Below are positions 1 to 8,778 of a DNA stretch of 48,976 nucleotides, one piece after another. The number at the start of each line of letters is the position of its first letter. Within the stretch, counting starts at the first letter, position 1. Source of the stretch: Acidimicrobiaceae bacterium (lineage in GTDB: Bacteria; Actinomycetota; Acidimicrobiia; Acidimicrobiales; RAAP-2); the NCBI GenBank assembly GCA_003132305.1, contig PKXJ01000011.1:1-48976 (forward strand), in the 5' to 3' direction. Below the pieces are notes generated by a model that saw nothing but the letters and a program-made list of their open reading frames with translations, was not told the DNA's origin and ran no database searches. A program made the translations under genes and the position numbers.

Positions 1-73
1 GTTGATAGGCCGGAAGTGTAAGTGCGGTAACGCATTCAGCTGACCGGTACTAATCGGCCGAGGGCTTGGAATT
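1..73 (+). rRNA. 23S ribosomal RNA, 3' end (partial)
   Basis: The first bases match the conserved last helix of bacterial 23S rRNA, including the hallmark GACCGGTACTAATCGGCCGA near positions 42-61. Only the 3' end lies in the window; the gene enters from the left. The mature 3' end is estimated from the usual distance to this motif and could be off by several bases. Confidence 0.93.
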
Positions 74-125
74 TGATGTTCGTGCTCGTTCTAGGACGCT
101 CAGGGAGCTGGCTGACGCCAGTTCG

Positions 126-141
126 GACCACGAAAGTGGTC
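126..141 (+). other. Hairpin in the 23S-5S spacer
   Basis: A perfect 6-bp stem, GACCAC and GTGGTC, closed by a GAAA tetraloop lies between 23S and 5S rRNA. Such spacer hairpins are usual sites for rRNA precursor processing; that role is inferred from location. Confidence 0.6.
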
Positions 142-151
142 GAGCGCAAGA

Positions 152-268
152 TTTCCGGTGGTTATGGCGGTGGAGATATACCTGTTCCCATTCCGAACAC
201 AGCAGTCAAGCCCACCTGCGCCGATGGTACTTAGGGGTTCCTCCTTGGGAGAGTAGGTCGCCGCCGGG
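152..268 (+). rRNA. 5S ribosomal RNA
   Basis: About 117 bases with the conserved 5S core: CCGAACACAGCAGTCAAGC in loop A to helix III, then GCGCCGATGGTACT. The ends pair (TTCCGGTGG with the CCGCCGGGA region). It follows 23S by about 80 bases and a terminator follows, which is the standard order 16S-23S-5S. Ends are good to within 2-3 bases. Confidence 0.95.
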
Positions 269-276
269 ATTTCTAG

Positions 277-304
277 AAAGACCCCACCGAAAGGTGGGGT
301 CTTT
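277..304 (+). terminator. rRNA operon terminator
   Basis: A perfect 12-bp stem (AAAGACCCCACC with GGTGGGGTCTTT) closed by a GAAA loop sits 8 bases after 5S rRNA. The T-rich tail is short (CTTTCGCGTTT), so the stem strength does most of the work. Confidence 0.92.
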
Positions 305-349
305 CGCGTTTCATAGTCTTTGGAATAAAGAGAAAGGCATGCTGGCATC

Positions 350-1507
350 ATGGGTTCACGCTTGCGGCTTGGTCGTGTTCTTCGCGGCGGGGTGACGCTC
401 TTGCTCTTGGCAGTCCTCGTGTCGTCGTGGGCCCGTAACACTGGTACGGCGAGCGCCACGGATACGTCCTCGAAGAACGTGGCGCCACTAATGCTGGCGC
501 GCGCCAATCACACGGGCACGCTGTACGTCGTTGGTTCGGTGCCGTGTCGTCAGCCGCTCTGTCTTGGTCTCTATCGCGCGTACGACACGGTCGAAAGTAC
601 GATCGACCCCGATCCCACGTTCACCACAGTGACCTTGCCCCCGGTACGCGCGATCGCGGGTAGGGCCACCGGTTCACTACTCGGGCTGGTCTTTGCGTCG
701 GCGCTCATTGGTTACGCGTTGGTGGGCTCGTCGCAGGCCCAGCTGCTCTACGCGACCTTCGACGGAGCCACCACGTGGCACAAGGTCAAGATCCCCGTGG
801 GCGAAAGCATCGACGGACTAACCGCCACCGGTGACCATCTCTACGCACTGTTCTCGAACTGCACGAAGAGCAAGAGAGGTTGCGTTGACTTCCAGCTTGA
901 TCGCTCAACACTTTCGGCTCGAACGTGGTCGGGCGCGACGATTCCCTTCACGTCGTTCGACGAGGGCTACTCCGCGGGCACGATCGGCGCCTACGGGGAG
1001 AACGTTTTCCTTTCCGAGCAGTCGAAGAGCGCGCCACTGCTCTTCACCTCTCATAACGGGGGAGTGACGTTCACGAAGAGCGCGCACGCGAAGCTCGAAA
1101 GCGTGTCGGGCTGTTATCTCACCGCAGTGTCGACCAAGGAAGTCTGGGCCGAGTGCCCGACCGGCATGTTGGCGTCCTTCTACCTTTCGAGTGACGCGGG
1201 TCGAACGTGGACGTGGCATCCGCTCGTTCACCGCGAGTACTCGAACACCGGAGGCGGGTTCTTCGCGACGGCGGGCTACGACTCCGCCTACTTAGATAGC
1301 GGCAACACCGCGCGAAACATCTACCGGCTCAACGTCGGGGCGAGACGGGTGCACGCGATAGGAGTGTTGGTCTGTCCCGCGGTGGATTCCGCGGTCTTCA
1401 TGTCGGTCTTTCACGCGTACGCCATCTGTGACACCAATGAGACCACGACGCGACTCGTTCGAACGATTGACGGAGGGGCGACGTGGCAACGCGTCACGAC
1501 GTTGTGA
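350..1507 (+). CDS. Exported BNR/sialidase-like repeat protein of unknown function
   Basis: The 385-residue product starts with a basic stretch (RLRLGRVLRGG) and a hydrophobic segment at about residues 15-28, then a likely cleavage region, so it is probably secreted or lipid-free and anchored by an uncleaved helix. The rest looks like a beta-propeller built of Asp-box (BNR) motifs: DGATTWHKV, NGGVTFTKS, SDAGRTWTW and, at the very end, DGGATWQRV. Proteins of this kind are annotated as glycosyl hydrolase-like or photosystem-stability (YCF48-like) repeat proteins, but no catalytic residues can be assigned. The ATG at 350 is chosen because it precedes the signal segment; an AGAAAGG lies 12 bases upstream. 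It stands alone between the rRNA operon and the convergent HAD gene. Function unknown. Confidence 0.75.
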   Translation: MGSRLRLGRVLRGGVTLLLLAVLVSSWARNTGTASATDTSSKNVAPLMLARANHTGTLYVVGSVPCRQPLCLGLYRAYDTVESTIDPDPTFTTVTLPPVRAIAGRATGSLLGLVFASALIGYALVGSSQAQLLYATFDGATTWHKVKIPVGESIDGLTATGDHLYALFSNCTKSKRGCVDFQLDRSTLSARTWSGATIPFTSFDEGYSAGTIGAYGENVFLSEQSKSAPLLFTSHNGGVTFTKSAHAKLESVSGCYLTAVSTKEVWAECPTGMLASFYLSSDAGRTWTWHPLVHREYSNTGGGFFATAGYDSAYLDSGNTARNIYRLNVGARRVHAIGVLVCPAVDSAVFMSVFHAYAICDTNETTTRLVRTIDGGATWQRVTTL

Positions 1508-1538
1508 CGGCGCAACCCCGAGCCGACCGCTCCGTTGG

Positions 1539-2354
1539 TTAGGGCGTGGCGCGAAGTATGAAGTTCTCGACGGCGTCAGCGAACCCGTTATCGTCGTTCG
1601 ACTTCGTGGCGAACGTGGCCGCGTGCTTGACGTCGTCGCTGGCGTTGCCCATGGCGATGCTCAGACCCGATCGTTCGAACATGAGAACGTCGTTCGCCAT
1701 GTCGCCAATGGTGGCAATCTCGCTGGGTTCAAGGGAGAGGGACTTCGCCAGATAGTCGACCACACTTCCCTTATTCGCGTCGCGGTGGGTGACGTCGATG
1801 TAGTAGGTCTGGGAACTGGTCGCGGACACGTCGCTCGAGAATCGGTCATTGAGAGTCGCCCTCGTGGTGGCGACCGCTGTCGGATCGTCGCTCACGCCCA
1901 CGACCTTTATGACGTCGCCGCGCACGGCGTCGAAACTCTCCAGCGCGGAGGGTCCGAACTGACAGACCGCTGACTCGTGGGCCACGTGGGGACCGTCGAG
2001 GTCGAGGACGAACCAGTCGGCGCCCTGGTACACCCACACCGAGAGTTTGTTCTCGAGTAGGACCTCGATTAGTGGACCGACGAGCTCGTCGCGAAGGGTC
2101 AACTTTCGCAACGTGCGCAGGTCGCGGTCGACGATAAGGCCCCCGTTAAAGCCCGCGAGGGGTGTCGTGAGATCGAGGGGGTCGATCAGCATGATGAGAC
2201 CCCGCGGGGGCCGACCGCTGGTGACCGCGAACAGCACCCCGGCCTCGTTCAGGCGCTTCACCGCGCGCACCGCGTCCGTGGTCAGCTCGTGTTCGGTCGT
2301 GACGAGCGTGCCGTCGACGTCGGAGAGTACGAGTCGAATCTTGGCGTCGCTCAC
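1539..2354 (-). CDS. Cof-type HAD-superfamily hydrolase (sugar-phosphate phosphatase)
   Basis: A 271-residue HAD phosphatase of the Cof/YbjI type. The N-terminus carries the nucleophile motif LVLSDVDGTLV, then a cap insertion, and near the C-terminus the metal-binding motif IATIGDMANDVLMF (GDxxND) followed by AMGNASDDVK. The family dephosphorylates sugar phosphates or pyridoxal phosphate; the substrate cannot be read from sequence. The start is taken as the GTG at 2354, whose GTGA overlaps the zwf stop codon by 4 bases; a longer frame upstream would only run through zwf. It is the last gene of the pgi-gnd-pgl-zwf operon, so a hexose or pentose phosphate is a reasonable substrate guess. Confidence 0.9.
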   Translation of the reverse strand: MSDAKIRLVLSDVDGTLVTTEHELTTDAVRAVKRLNEAGVLFAVTSGRPPRGLIMLIDPLDLTTPLAGFNGGLIVDRDLRTLRKLTLRDELVGPLIEVLLENKLSVWVYQGADWFVLDLDGPHVAHESAVCQFGPSALESFDAVRGDVIKVVGVSDDPTAVATTRATLNDRFSSDVSATSSQTYYIDVTHRDANKGSVVDYLAKSLSLEPSEIATIGDMANDVLMFERSGLSIAMGNASDDVKHAATFATKSNDDNGFADAVENFILRATP

Positions 2355-3796
2355 TCGGGCATCGTCCAGTGGTCGGGCGCGACCACGTCTTCGATGGCCT
2401 TGGGACCCCACGACCCCTTGGGGTAGGTCTCGACGGGCGAAGGGTGTTCGAGCAGTGGCGCGGCCACTTCCCACAGTCGTTCGATGCCGTGGGAACGAGT
2501 GAAGAGTGCCTGGTTGCCCAACATGACTTCGAGGAGCAGTCGCTCGTACGCCTCGAGGTTGTTCTTCTCCTGAAACGTGTCGCGGTAGTGGAAGTGCATC
2601 TTGGCTAGACCGAGGGTCATATCGGGACCGGGCCGCTTCGCCAAGAAGTACGCGTGGATCGAGCCGGGGTCCAAGAAGTCGATAATGAGTTTGTTGGCGT
2701 CGGGGTGCTCGGCGCCCTTTTGGTCGGGGAAGATCTCCATAACGGGTTCGCGTAGTCCGATCGTGATCATCTGGCTACTTACGGCGAGGCACTTGCCGGT
2801 GCGCAGGTAGAACGGCACGCCCATCCAGCGAGAGTTATCGACCCAGGCTCGAAGGGCAATGAAGGTCTCGGTGGTCGAGTCGGGCGCCACGCCGTCCTCA
2901 TCGAGGTAGCCCTCGTACTGACCTCGAAGGACTTCCTTGGGGTCGAGAACGCGCAGGGAGTCAAAGACCTTGTCGATCTCGTCGCGTAGGGGACGGGCGG
3001 TGAGCGACGTGGGCTGCTCCATGGCAAGAATGCCGAGCACCTGAAAGAGGTGCGTGACGACCATGTCGCGAAAGGCCCCGGTGCCCTCGTAGAACGCGCC
3101 GCGACCCTCAATGGAAAGCGTCTCGGGAACGTCGATCTGGACGTACTTCACGTGATTGCGACGCCAGAGGGGCTCAAAGAGCTCGTTCGCGAAACGCAGC
3201 GCAAGGATGTTGTCGATGGACTCCTTACCCAAGTAGTGGTCGATACGAAAGATCTGGGTCTCGTCGAAGTATTCGGTGATTTCGGCGTTCAGTTTGACCG
3301 CCGATGCCAAATCGACGCCGAAGGGCTTCTCACAGATCACGCGGGCGTTCTTGTTCAGTCCCTTGGTGCCGAGGAGCTGGATGACTTCTGGCATGGCGTT
3401 CGGTGGAATGGCGAGGTGAAAGAGACGACGCACCTCGCCGCCGATCTCCTCTTCGGCCTTCGCGACGGCTTGTTGGAGGCTTTGCGGTCCGTCGTCGGGG
3501 TCAATCGCGAAAGCGAGGCGCTGGGCGAAGTCGTCCCACTCTTTTCCCGAGGGCTTGTCGGAGGCGAAGTCGCACACCGCGTCGTAGGCGAACTCGCGAA
3601 ACGCTTCACTGGTCATCACGGAATGGGGACGGGCGCAGCCAATGATCCGGTAGTCCTCGGGGAGCAGGCCGGCCACGGCCAAGTGGTAGAGACCAGGAAG
3701 GATCTTGCGCTTCGCCAGGTCGCCCCCGATGCCAAAGATCACGATGACGTGATTGTCGGGGCGGGGGCGTCCATTGAGTGCAGGGGGAGTGTTCAT
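2351..3796 (-). CDS. zwf: Glucose-6-phosphate 1-dehydrogenase
   Basis: Oxidises glucose 6-phosphate to 6-phosphogluconolactone with NAD(P)+, the first step of the oxidative pentose phosphate pathway. At 481 residues it has the usual length. The coenzyme motif FGIGGDLAKRK spans residues 21-31; the family norm is GAxGDLA, so the Ile-Gly pair is a small deviation. The substrate-binding and catalytic motif RIDHYLGKE is at 184-192, and ICEKPFG at 154-160 is also typical. The start ATG has AAGGAAG 7 bases upstream. It lies 40 bases after pgl and overlaps the HAD gene by 4 bases. No opcA-type activator gene follows, although most actinobacteria carry one next to zwf. Confidence 0.96.
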   Translation of the reverse strand: MNTPPALNGRPRPDNHVIVIFGIGGDLAKRKILPGLYHLAVAGLLPEDYRIIGCARPHSVMTSEAFREFAYDAVCDFASDKPSGKEWDDFAQRLAFAIDPDDGPQSLQQAVAKAEEEIGGEVRRLFHLAIPPNAMPEVIQLLGTKGLNKNARVICEKPFGVDLASAVKLNAEITEYFDETQIFRIDHYLGKESIDNILALRFANELFEPLWRRNHVKYVQIDVPETLSIEGRGAFYEGTGAFRDMVVTHLFQVLGILAMEQPTSLTARPLRDEIDKVFDSLRVLDPKEVLRGQYEGYLDEDGVAPDSTTETFIALRAWVDNSRWMGVPFYLRTGKCLAVSSQMITIGLREPVMEIFPDQKGAEHPDANKLIIDFLDPGSIHAYFLAKRPGPDMTLGLAKMHFHYRDTFQEKNNLEAYERLLLEVMLGNQALFTRSHGIERLWEVAAPLLEHPSPVETYPKGSWGPKAIEDVVAPDHWTMPE

Positions 3797-3836
3797 TGAC
3801 TTACTTCCTTTGGGGTTGCCGGACGGCGTTCTCTCT

Positions 3837-4499
3837 TCATGATTTTATGGCCGTGCGATCGGCCATGATGAGCGACGCGCCCGCTTCGACGCGACCAGCG
3901 GGGATTGAAGTGTCGCCCTCGAGCAGTTTCGCGAGTGCTTCACGCTTGTCTTCGCCACTCACGAGCCAGAGGAGTTGCTGGGCCCGCGCCAGCGCGGGGT
4001 AGGTGAGGGTCATGCGACGACTGTCCTGGTAGGGGCCACTCAGTGCAACGAGTCGATCGACGACGGCGAGCACTGGATCGTTCGGAACGAGCGACGCGCA
4101 GTGCCCGTCGGGGCCTATGCCGAGGTGCACGAGGTCGAAGTTCGTCGGCAGCAGTTCGCCGTAGTGACGACAGGCTTGCTCGAGATCAGCGTCGTTGACG
4201 CCCATGGCTTCGATGGGAGCCGAGGTGGCGGCCAAACACTTACGTAGGTGTTTTAAGTTGCGCAGGTCGCTGTCTTCGGGGACGACGCGCTCGTCGACTT
4301 GGTAGATGACCGTATGGTCCCACGCCACGTTCTCTTGAGCGAGTTCATCGAGCATGAGCCACGGGCTCTTGCCGCCGCTGACGGCGAAGGTGAAGGGATC
4401 GCTACGGGTGCGTACGAGCTGGGCTCGCTGCGCGGTGAACTGGGCCGCGGCGTCAGCGAGCGCGCCGACGTTCTCAAAGACCTGCAGCTCGTGGTGCAC
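3837..4499 (-). CDS. pgl: 6-phosphogluconolactonase (DevB/SOL type)
   Basis: Hydrolyses 6-phosphogluconolactone to 6-phosphogluconate. The 220-residue protein has the family signatures AVSGGKSPW near the N-terminus, the QVDERVVPEDSDLRN segment, HLGIGPDGHCASLVP (family: LGxGxDGHxASLFP) and TLTYPALARAQQ. The start is the GTG at 4499, which overlaps the last base of the gnd stop codon (TAGTG); a longer reading frame upstream lies inside gnd and has no family similarity. It sits between gnd and zwf in one transcription unit, so the three oxidative steps are contiguous. Confidence 0.94.
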   Translation of the reverse strand: MHHELQVFENVGALADAAAQFTAQRAQLVRTRSDPFTFAVSGGKSPWLMLDELAQENVAWDHTVIYQVDERVVPEDSDLRNLKHLRKCLAATSAPIEAMGVNDADLEQACRHYGELLPTNFDLVHLGIGPDGHCASLVPNDPVLAVVDRLVALSGPYQDSRRMTLTYPALARAQQLLWLVSGEDKREALAKLLEGDTSIPAGRVEAGASLIMADRTAIKS

Positions 4500-5527
4500 T
4501 AGGAGGTCTTCTCCACGTGTCCGCCAAAGCCCGCGCGCATGGCCGAGAGCACCTTGGCGGTGAACTCGCCGGCGCCGCGTGATTCGTAGCGCTGCCACAG
4601 CGCGGCACTGATGACCGGAGCGGGCACCGACTCGTTGATCGCCGCCTCCACCGTCCAGCGGCCTTCTCCGGAATCAGAGACCCGGCCGCTGAACTCTGAG
4701 AGTTCTGGCGAACGCGTCAGCGCGTCCGCGGTGAGGTCCACGAGCCAGGAACTGATGACCGAACCGTGACGCCACACTTCAGCAACATCGGGTAAGTCGA
4801 GGTCGTAGGTGTAGTACTCGGCGTCTTGCACGGGGGAGGTTTCGGCGTCGGTCGCGGCCTTTACTTTGCCGACGTTGGCGTGCTTGAGGATGCTGAGGCC
4901 CTCAGCGATCGAAGCCATCATGCCGTACTCGATGCCGTTGTGCACCATCTTGACGAAGTGGCCCGCGCCGTTGGGTCCACAGTGCAGGTAGCCGTGCTGC
5001 GCGGTGCCGCCGGCGGCGCGTCCCGGGGTGGGCTCGGTGCCGTCGTCACCGGGAGCAATGGTCCTAAAGATGGGGTCGAGGCGAGTAATCACTTCGTTCT
5101 CGCCCCCGATCATGAGGCTGTAGCCACGCTCAAGTCCCCACACCCCGCCGCTGGTGCCGCAGTCCACGTAGTGAACGCCGCGCTCTTTGAGTCGACGAGC
5201 GCGGTCCACGTCGTCTTGGTAGTAGGAGTTCCCGCCGTCGATGACGACGTCGTTCGCGTCGAGCGAGCCGAGGAGTGCCTCGAGCGTCTCGTGGGTGATG
5301 GCCGCGGGGAGCATGAGCCAGATCGCCCGAGGGGTCTCGAGTTTGCTCACGAGGTCCTGGAGCGACGACGTGCCCGTTACTCGATCGCCACTGAGTGACG
5401 TCACGGCTTGGGCGTTCACGTCGTAGACGACGCAGTTATGTCCGTCGTTGGCGAGTCGGCGCACGAGGTTCGAGCCCATTCGCCCGAGGCCGACCATACC
5501 GAGCTGCATTGGTTTAGAAGTCGCCAT
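4499..5527 (-). CDS. gnd: 6-phosphogluconate dehydrogenase, decarboxylating (short NAD-type)
   Basis: Converts 6-phosphogluconate to ribulose 5-phosphate and CO2. Motifs are [15 protein letters not shown] at the N-terminus, [11 protein letters not shown], the substrate loop [21 protein letters not shown] and the catalytic [12 protein letters not shown]. At about 342 residues it belongs to the short class (YqeC/GntZ-like), not the 470-residue NADP enzyme. The second beta strand ends in an acidic residue (CVVYDVNAQ), which in Rossmann folds favours NAD+; this is inference. Start choice is uncertain: ATG 5527 overlaps pgi by 14 bases, and ATG 5539 or the internal MQLGMV are alternatives. The family usually begins right at MQLGxxGLG. 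Confidence 0.93.
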   Translation of the reverse strand: MATSKPMQLGMVGLGRMGSNLVRRLANDGHNCVVYDVNAQAVTSLSGDRVTGTSSLQDLVSKLETPRAIWLMLPAAITHETLEALLGSLDANDVVIDGGNSYYQDDVDRARRLKERGVHYVDCGTSGGVWGLERGYSLMIGGENEVITRLDPIFRTIAPGDDGTEPTPGRAAGGTAQHGYLHCGPNGAGHFVKMVHNGIEYGMMASIAEGLSILKHANVGKVKAATDAETSPVQDAEYYTYDLDLPDVAEVWRHGSVISSWLVDLTADALTRSPELSEFSGRVSDSGEGRWTVEAAINESVPAPVISAALWQRYESRGAGEFTAKVLSAMRAGFGGHVEKTS

Positions 5528-7166
5528 CTCCACGTCCATTCTCTTTGAGGGATCGATAGTAGGTAATGAGTGCGTTGGTCGACGAGTCGTGCGCGAGTTT
5601 CGTGGGTGCGTCACTCGTCAATTCGGGAATGATCGTGACCGCGAGCTGTTTGCCGAGTTCGACGCCCCACTGGTCGAAGGAGTCGATGTCCCAGATGACG
5701 CCCTGTACGAAGACCGAATGTTCATACAGCGCAATGAGTGAACCCAAGAGACGAGGGGAGAGTTCCGTCGCCAATATGACGTTGGACGGACGGTTGCCCT
5801 CCATGAGGCGGTGGGGAACTGTTCGCTCGTCGGCGCCTTCACTGCGCAGCTCTTCTTCGGTCTTGCCGAAGGCGAGAGCCTGCGCCTGGGCGAAGATGTT
5901 CGACATCAAAATATCGTGGTGGTCGTCCAATGGATTGAGGCTGTTGGCGAATCCAATGAAGTCGACCGGGACAGTCGTCGTGCCCTGGTGAATGAGTTGG
6001 TAGAAACTGTGTTGTCCGTTCGTGCCGGGCTCTCCCCAGTAGATCGGTCCGGTCTCGTAGGCAACGCGTTCCCCGCTCCGGGTGACGTGCTTACCATTCG
6101 ACTCCATGGTGAGTTGTTGGAGGTAGGCCGGCAGTCGGTGCAAGTACTGCTCGTAGGGCATCACGCCGACGGTTGGAAATCCCAAAAAGTCGTGATTCCA
6201 GACCGCGAGCAGTCCGAGCAGCATCGGCAGGTTCTCTTCGAAGGGCGCTGACTTAAAGTGCTCGTCCATGGCGTGAAAGCCCGCGAGCATTTCGTAGAAG
6301 TTCTCCGGGCCAATCGCGATCATGGTGGAGAGGCCGATGGCGCTCTCCATGGAGTACCGTCCGCCCACCCAGTCCCAAAACTCGAACATGTTCGCGACGT
6401 CGATGCCGAAGGCGGCGACCTTCTCGGCGTTCGTCGAGACGGCGACGAAGTGTTGGGCGACGGCGGTGTCGTCGCCCAGGTGTTCCACGAGCCAGTGTCG
6501 TGCGGACGTGGCGTTCGTGAGCGTTTCGAGCGTTCCAAAGGTCTTCGAGGAGATGATGAAGAGCGTCTCCTCGGCGTCTAGGTCGCGTACCGCTTCAACG
6601 AAGTCCGTCGCGTCCACGTTGGAGACGAAACGAAAGGTGAGGTCGCGCATCGAGAAGTGTCGAAGCGCTTCGTAGGCCATGACGGGCCCGAGGTCCGAGC
6701 CGCCGATGCCAACGTTGACGACATTCTTAATGGGTTTGCCGGTGTGACCACGCCACTGGCCACCACGCACCTGATTGGCGAAGGTCGTCATGCGCTCGAG
6801 CACGTGGTGCACCTGCGCCACGACGTCGACGCCGTCGACGTCGAGCGTGCGATCCTTGGGCATGCGCAGGGCGACGTGAAGCACGGCGCGATCTTCCGAG
6901 ACGTTGATGTGCTCACCCGCGAACATGGCGTCACGGCGCTGTTCAACCTTGAGATCGCGTACCAACTGAGCGAAGAGCGACAGCGTCTCGTCGGTAATGA
7001 GGTTCTTCGAAAAATCGAAGTAGAGACCCACAGCTCGGCGGTGATAGCGAAGCCCCCTAGTCGGATCTTCGTCAAAGAGTTCACGTAGATGGCGCGACTT
7101 CATATTGTCGCGGTGAGCGGCCAACGCGATCCAGGCCGGCTGCTCGAGTAGTGGTGGCGTGGTCAT
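5514..7166 (-). CDS. pgi: Glucose-6-phosphate isomerase
   Basis: Interconverts glucose 6-phosphate and fructose 6-phosphate. The 550-residue length is standard. Visible signatures are [17 protein letters not shown] (sugar-phosphate loop), [22 protein letters not shown] with the catalytic Glu, and [16 protein letters not shown] with the catalytic His. The ATG at 7166 is chosen because family similarity starts just after it and GAGGAG lies 12 bases upstream; the longer frame adds only arginine-rich noise. It is the first gene of the minus-strand operon and its end overlaps gnd. Its product can either feed glycolysis or return fructose 6-phosphate to the oxidative branch. Confidence 0.96.
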   Translation of the reverse strand: MTTPPLLEQPAWIALAAHRDNMKSRHLRELFDEDPTRGLRYHRRAVGLYFDFSKNLITDETLSLFAQLVRDLKVEQRRDAMFAGEHINVSEDRAVLHVALRMPKDRTLDVDGVDVVAQVHHVLERMTTFANQVRGGQWRGHTGKPIKNVVNVGIGGSDLGPVMAYEALRHFSMRDLTFRFVSNVDATDFVEAVRDLDAEETLFIISSKTFGTLETLTNATSARHWLVEHLGDDTAVAQHFVAVSTNAEKVAAFGIDVANMFEFWDWVGGRYSMESAIGLSTMIAIGPENFYEMLAGFHAMDEHFKSAPFEENLPMLLGLLAVWNHDFLGFPTVGVMPYEQYLHRLPAYLQQLTMESNGKHVTRSGERVAYETGPIYWGEPGTNGQHSFYQLIHQGTTTVPVDFIGFANSLNPLDDHHDILMSNIFAQAQALAFGKTEEELRSEGADERTVPHRLMEGNRPSNVILATELSPRLLGSLIALYEHSVFVQGVIWDIDSFDQWGVELGKQLAVTIIPELTSDAPTKLAHDSSTNALITYYRSLKENGRGDGDF

Positions 7167-7567
7167 GGGTGTCGCAATCTCCTCGATCAATCGCGGCCTA
7201 ACGTTCATTCGGTGTCGACAACCGTGAAACGATTCTCCCACGAAACAGTAACGGTCATCGTGGCTTCGCTTTCGAGAGACTGAGCGGACGCCACTGAGTC
7301 CTCGTGTGCGGTGAAAGAAATGGCGCTAAGAAGTTCGTAAGACTTCATTTCCGTCTCTTTGATACACCGGTGAATGTAGGGTCTACCAACGTACCGCGCG
7401 AACGCTCAGCAAATCACGTTGACGTCCGCTCGGCATTCCGGTCCAACGCGTAAGATGGACGTGTTGGAGGAATTCTTCCTTCAGTTAGGACGCCAAGTTT
7501 GGGCTGGCCGATCCCGCGGATTGTTGCCCGTTCGGGCTCGACGCCTTCATTTCTATGGAGGTATTTC
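7167..7567. other. Intergenic region between divergent pgi and glycosyltransferase operons
   Basis: About 400 bases that must hold the promoters of both divergent operons. I see no convincing protein gene; a frame from 7419 has no signal and no family look. A TTGACG at 7419-7424 and a TAAGAT at 7451-7456 are 26 bases apart, too far for one sigma-70 promoter. A near-palindrome centred on GAATTC (GGAGGAATTCTTCC, from about 7475) could be an operator. Confidence 0.4.
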
Positions 7568-7642
7568 ATGTTGCTACACCGTCCACGATGGTTGCATAGC
7601 TTTGAGGTTTCTCGTACTCGCTCGCTCAGGACTTTTACGTGA
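7568..7642 (+). CDS. 24-residue basic leader peptide coupled to the glycosyltransferase
   Basis: A very short reading frame (MLLHRPRWLHSFEVSRTRSL then RTFT) with an ideal ribosome site: GGAGG at 7557-7561, six bases before the ATG. Its TGA stop overlaps the GTG start of the glycosyltransferase in the form GTGA, the same coupling used throughout this genome. The peptide is rich in Arg (5) and has no acidic residue but one. It is not recognised as any family. It may only serve to load ribosomes onto the next gene, or may sense translation; both are inference from layout. Confidence 0.5.
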   Translation: MLLHRPRWLHSFEVSRTRSLRTFT

Positions 7643-8778
7643 CAGAGCGCAATGTCTCCTACGGCTTCTTGAGTAGTGCGCCGCCGACGCCTTGTGGGCT
7701 GGCGACGTTTACTGCGGCCCTGGGTTCGACGCTCACTGATCTAGGAGCAGAAGTCTCCCTCGTCCAGGTGCTCGACACGCCGGAAGCGCCGTCAGCCTCC
7801 AGACTTCGCGTCATTGGTCAACTCGTGGCGTCCGACCCATCATCGATCGAGCGCGCGAGCGCCGCGCTAAATAGCTGCGACGTGGCGGTCATCCAACACG
7901 AATACGGCCTCTACGGCGGTCGTGACGGCGATGACGTCTTGAAGGTGATCGACGGCCTCTACGTGCCGCGCATTGCAATTCTGCACACGGTACTCACCAA
8001 GCCGACCAGTCACCAAGTTGAGGTCCTCAACGCGGTGATTGAGGGGGTCGACGTCGTCGTCGTGATGACCCGGGGCGCCGCTGCGACACTTTCGCGTCTT
8101 TACGAAGTAGGCAGTACCGCAGTTGAGGTCATCCCCCACGGGGCCCGAGTGAACAGTTCGCTATACGTCAGGCGAGGATCGGCGCGACCCAAGATTCTTA
8201 CCTGGGGACTGATTGGCCCCGGAAAGGGAATTGAGTGGGTTATTGACGCCATGGTTGGTTTGAAGGATTTAAGACCTCGGCCGGTGTACGTCGTCGCTGG
8301 GCGCACGCACCCTAAAGTTCTCGCGCACCAGGGTGATGGCTACCGCCGGTCGTTAATTCAACGCGTCGCAACGAACGGCGTGGGCGAGATGGTGCAGTTC
8401 GATAACTCGTACCGAGATCTCTCGTCCCTCAGCAGCCTGATCGAGAGTGCCGACGTCGTGGTTCTGCCCTACGACTCCAAGGACCAGGCCACTTCGGGTG
8501 TCCTCGTGGACGCCATCGCTGCGGGACGTCCCGTCGTCGCCACCGAGTTTCCTCACGCTAACGAACTACTGGCGACGGGAGCCGGCATTACCGTGGCGCA
8601 CAAGGACGCCGCCGCATTAGCTCGAGCGCTCCGGCGCGTACTCAGTGACTCGAAAGTGGCCGCGGACATGGCGCGCGAAGCTCGGTTCCTGGCTTCGGGT
8701 CTTAGCTGGCGCGCGGTCGCGGTCCAGTTCCAAGCCACGGCCGATCGACTTCTTCACTACAGCGAAGTTCACGTATGA
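7639..8778 (+). CDS. GT4-family glycosyltransferase
   Basis: A 379-residue GT-B fold transferase. The N-terminus has the acceptor-side loop SSAPPTPCGLATFT, typical of GT4 enzymes of this subgroup; the C-terminal half has LTWGLIGPGKGIEW (the sugar-nucleotide phosphate loop region), VVLPYDSKDQATSGVLVDAIAAGRPVVAT, which contains the conserved donor-binding region, and EFPHANELL. GT4 enzymes retain the anomeric configuration and use nucleotide sugars such as GDP-mannose or UDP-glucose; donor and acceptor are unknown here. GTG 7639 is preceded by AGGA at 7 bases and is coupled to the upstream leader peptide. It overlaps the next gene by 4 bases (ATGA). Larger homologues are, from memory, fused to the domain encoded by that next gene. 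Confidence 0.85.
   Translation: MTERNVSYGFLSSAPPTPCGLATFTAALGSTLTDLGAEVSLVQVLDTPEAPSASRLRVIGQLVASDPSSIERASAALNSCDVAVIQHEYGLYGGRDGDDVLKVIDGLYVPRIAILHTVLTKPTSHQVEVLNAVIEGVDVVVVMTRGAAATLSRLYEVGSTAVEVIPHGARVNSSLYVRRGSARPKILTWGLIGPGKGIEWVIDAMVGLKDLRPRPVYVVAGRTHPKVLAHQGDGYRRSLIQRVATNGVGEMVQFDNSYRDLSSLSSLIESADVVVLPYDSKDQATSGVLVDAIAAGRPVVATEFPHANELLATGAGITVAHKDAAALARALRRVLSDSKVAADMAREARFLASGLSWRAVAVQFQATADRLLHYSEVHV

Noticed and set aside
3050-3799. Long open frame (249 codons) antisense to zwf
   Set aside because: It mirrors the zwf codon pattern on the opposite strand, has no ribosome site and no family look.
7419-7676. 85-codon frame upstream of the glycosyltransferase
   Set aside because: No ribosome site, no recognisable sequence, and it overlaps both the leader peptide and the start of the GT4 gene.
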